Positions 5,191 through 6,267 of a stretch of 6,267 bases of DNA are shown piece by piece; positions within the stretch are counted from its first letter, which is position 1; every line of letters begins with the position of its first letter. The stretch comes from Deltaproteobacteria bacterium (GTDB lineage: Bacteria; Myxococcota; UBA796; SXON01), in contig CANKNP010000307.1 in NCBI GenBank assembly GCA_947483545.1, positions 1 to 6,267 of the forward strand, in the 5' to 3' direction. The notes beneath the pieces were generated by a model, which saw only the letters and a list, made by a program, of their open reading frames with translations, made no database searches and had not been told where the DNA came from. Both the position numbers and the translations under genes were made by a program.

Positions 5191-6267
5191 ATGACCCGAT
5201 TTTCGCTGTTGCTCTGTTTGGCCGTGGTTGCTTGCGACGGCGGAACGGAAGCGGACAAGGACAGCGGCACCTCGGGAGAAACGGGCAATTTCGACGACAC
5301 CGGCGACGACACGGGCGAAACCGCTGAGACGGGCGAAACGGGCGAGACTGGCCTCACCGATGAAGACGGGGATGGCTACGCGGTGGAGGGCGGCGACTGC
5401 AACGACGCCGACGCCACCGTCAATCCGGGTGGCACCGAGATCTGGTACGACGGGGTCGATCAGGACTGCGATGGCAACGACGCCGACAAGGACGGCGACG
5501 GACACGCCCTCACCGGCTTCGGCGGCACCGACTGCAACGATGAGGACGCCGGCATCGCCCCCGGGGCGGCCGAGGTCTGCGATGGTGTGGACCAGGACTG
5601 CGACGGCGAGCTGGACGAGGACCCCGAGGACTTCTGGTTCCTGGATGGCGACGGCGACGGCTACGGCGATCCGTCCAATCCGCTCGAGGGCTGTCTCGGC
5701 GCTCCCGGCTACGTGAGCAACGCCGATGACTGCGACGACGAGGCTGCCGACGTCAACGCGGGCGCCGAGGAGATCTGCGACGGCAAGGACAACAACTGCA
5801 GTGGTGAAGTCGACGAGGGCATCGCCACGCTGGCCTGGTACGTGGACAGCGACGGCGACGGGCACGGCGAGAGCGGCGGCTTCCTCGAGAGCTGCTACCA
5901 ACCCGCCGGCTACGCCGAGAGCTGGCGCGACTGCGACGACGGGAACGCGTCGGTGAACCCCGACGCAGCCGAGCTGTGCGACGGCCTGGACAACGATTGC
6001 GATGGCACGGTGGACCCCGACGACAGCACGGACGCGCCAACCTACTTCACGGACGCCGATGCCGACGGCCACGGGGACCCGGCGACCGGCTGGACCACGT
6101 GCACGCCCCCCGCCGATCCGGTGGTGGTCGGCGATGACTGCGACGACGCCGCCGCGGACGTGCATCCCGACGCAGTGGAGTCCTGCAACACCGTCGACGA
6201 CGACTGCGACGGCGCGACCGATGAAGCCGGCGCCACCGGAGAGATCACCTGGTACGCCGACGGCGAC
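5191..6267 (+). CDS. Secreted lipoprotein with MopE-type putative metal-binding repeats (3' partial)
   Basis: The frame is open from ATG 5191 to the right edge, giving 359 visible residues with no stop. Residues 1-14 (MTRFSLLLCLAVVA) form a short signal peptide ending in the lipobox VVAC, with Cys15 as the predicted lipidated residue; Asp follows it at +2. Residues about 16-56 are a low-complexity Thr-Gly-Glu/Asp spacer. From residue 57 come repeats of the pattern D-x-DGDG-x, then D-C-(N/D)-D, N-P-x-A, E-x-C-D-G-x-D-x-D-C-D-G, the MopE-like 'putative metal-binding motif' (Cu-binding_MopE family) common in myxobacterial surface proteins. The DxDGDG stretches also resemble calcium-binding loops. 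A surface or periplasmic, disulphide- and metal-stabilised protein is likely; the actual ligand and role are unknown. The missing C-terminus may hold more repeats or another domain. The gene is divergent from the synthase gene. Confidence 0.92.
   Translation, partial: MTRFSLLLCLAVVACDGGTEADKDSGTSGETGNFDDTGDDTGETAETGETGETGLTDEDGDGYAVEGGDCNDADATVNPGGTEIWYDGVDQDCDGNDADKDGDGHALTGFGGTDCNDEDAGIAPGAAEVCDGVDQDCDGELDEDPEDFWFLDGDGDGYGDPSNPLEGCLGAPGYVSNADDCDDEAADVNAGAEEICDGKDNNCSGEVDEGIATLAWYVDSDGDGHGESGGFLESCYQPAGYAESWRDCDDGNASVNPDAAELCDGLDNDCDGTVDPDDSTDAPTYFTDADADGHGDPATGWTTCTPPADPVVVGDDCDDAAADVHPDAVESCNTVDDDCDGATDEAGATGEITWYADGD
5275..5355 (+). repeat. Thr-Gly-Glu low-complexity spacer repeat
   Basis: The codons encode repeated Thr-Gly-(Glu/Asp) triplets and near variants, with recurring acgggcgaa/acgggcgag units best seen at 5308-5352. 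This Thr/Gly/acidic tether links the lipidated Cys to the first metal-binding repeat. Short in-frame repeats of this type can change copy number between strains. Confidence 0.6.
5359..6267 (+). repeat. Tandem MopE-type protein repeats, five complete and a sixth begun
   Basis: Counting each unit from its DxDGDG-like box, units begin at 5359, 5485, 5644, 5845, 6052 and 6259; the last is cut by the window edge. Lengths are 42, 53, 67, 69 and 69 codons, the growth coming from longer inserts between the DGDG box and the D-C-D-D box (a GCL/SCY/TCT-type Cys appears from unit 3 on). Unit 1 has Trp-Tyr where later units have the first Cys of E-x-C-D-G. Unit 3 has CSG for CDG, and unit 5 has CNT for CDG and DADADG for DxDGDG. 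Confidence 0.8.

Noticed and set aside
5228..5716. Plus-strand open frame rich in Thr, Ala and Arg
   Set aside because: A shifted frame of the MopE-type lipoprotein; its apparent repeats come from the true repeats read out of frame.
5179..6165. Open frame of 328 codons on the minus strand, Val/Ala/Ile-rich and membrane-protein-like
   Set aside because: It is the complement of the Asp-rich repeats: GAC/GAT read backwards gives GTC/ATC, so the hydrophobic look is an artefact.
5275..6267. Periodic repeats considered as a CRISPR array
   Set aside because: The repeats are in-frame codons of a protein motif, are not identical in DNA, and have no constant repeat-spacer length.

Overview
This GC-rich window most resembles a myxobacterium or a related delta-proteobacterial-type genome (Myxococcota). 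The lineage is inferred from two kinds of protein here that are typical of that group: a very large serine/threonine kinase fused to an AAA-type ATPase and a TPR-like tail, and a lipoprotein built from Asp/Cys-rich MopE-type metal-binding repeats. Codon use is strongly G/C-ending. No tRNA, rRNA, CRISPR array, insertion sequence, integrase or phage gene was seen.

Layout. Positions 2-781 (+) hold the 3' part of a gene whose product has a long Lys/Ala/Glu-rich, probably coiled-coil region followed by a small beta-rich, OB-fold-like C-terminal domain. Nine bases later, in the same frame, begins a gene of about 1176 codons (791-4321, +) for a protein kinase-ATPase-TPR signalling protein. Its kinase glycine loop lies upstream of the first ATG, and the only frame that can encode it contains no ATG, GTG or TTG. 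The true start is therefore probably a non-canonical ATC at 791, or the site carries a mutation or sequencing error. This gene meets a convergent RluA-family pseudouridine synthase gene (4327-5169, -) across only 5 bases. Two short GC hairpins sit in the last 50 bases of the kinase gene. The synthase gene is divergent, with a 21-base gap, from a gene for a secreted lipoprotein (5191 to the window end, +). That product has a short signal peptide with a lipobox, a Thr-Gly-Glu spacer, and at least five MopE-type repeats that run off the right edge.

How the genes may work together. The first two genes are probably one transcript, so the coiled-coil/OB-like protein may act with the kinase, as substrate, scaffold or partner; this rests on position only. 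The pseudouridine synthase is an RNA-modification housekeeping gene, and the lipoprotein is a cell-surface or periplasmic protein. Neither has a visible functional link to the kinase.

No clear new defence or mobile system is present. The observations most worth checking are the missing start codon of the kinase, a cluster of rare codons between the ATPase Walker motifs, and three inverted repeats built on TGATACA/GTATC inside coding regions.
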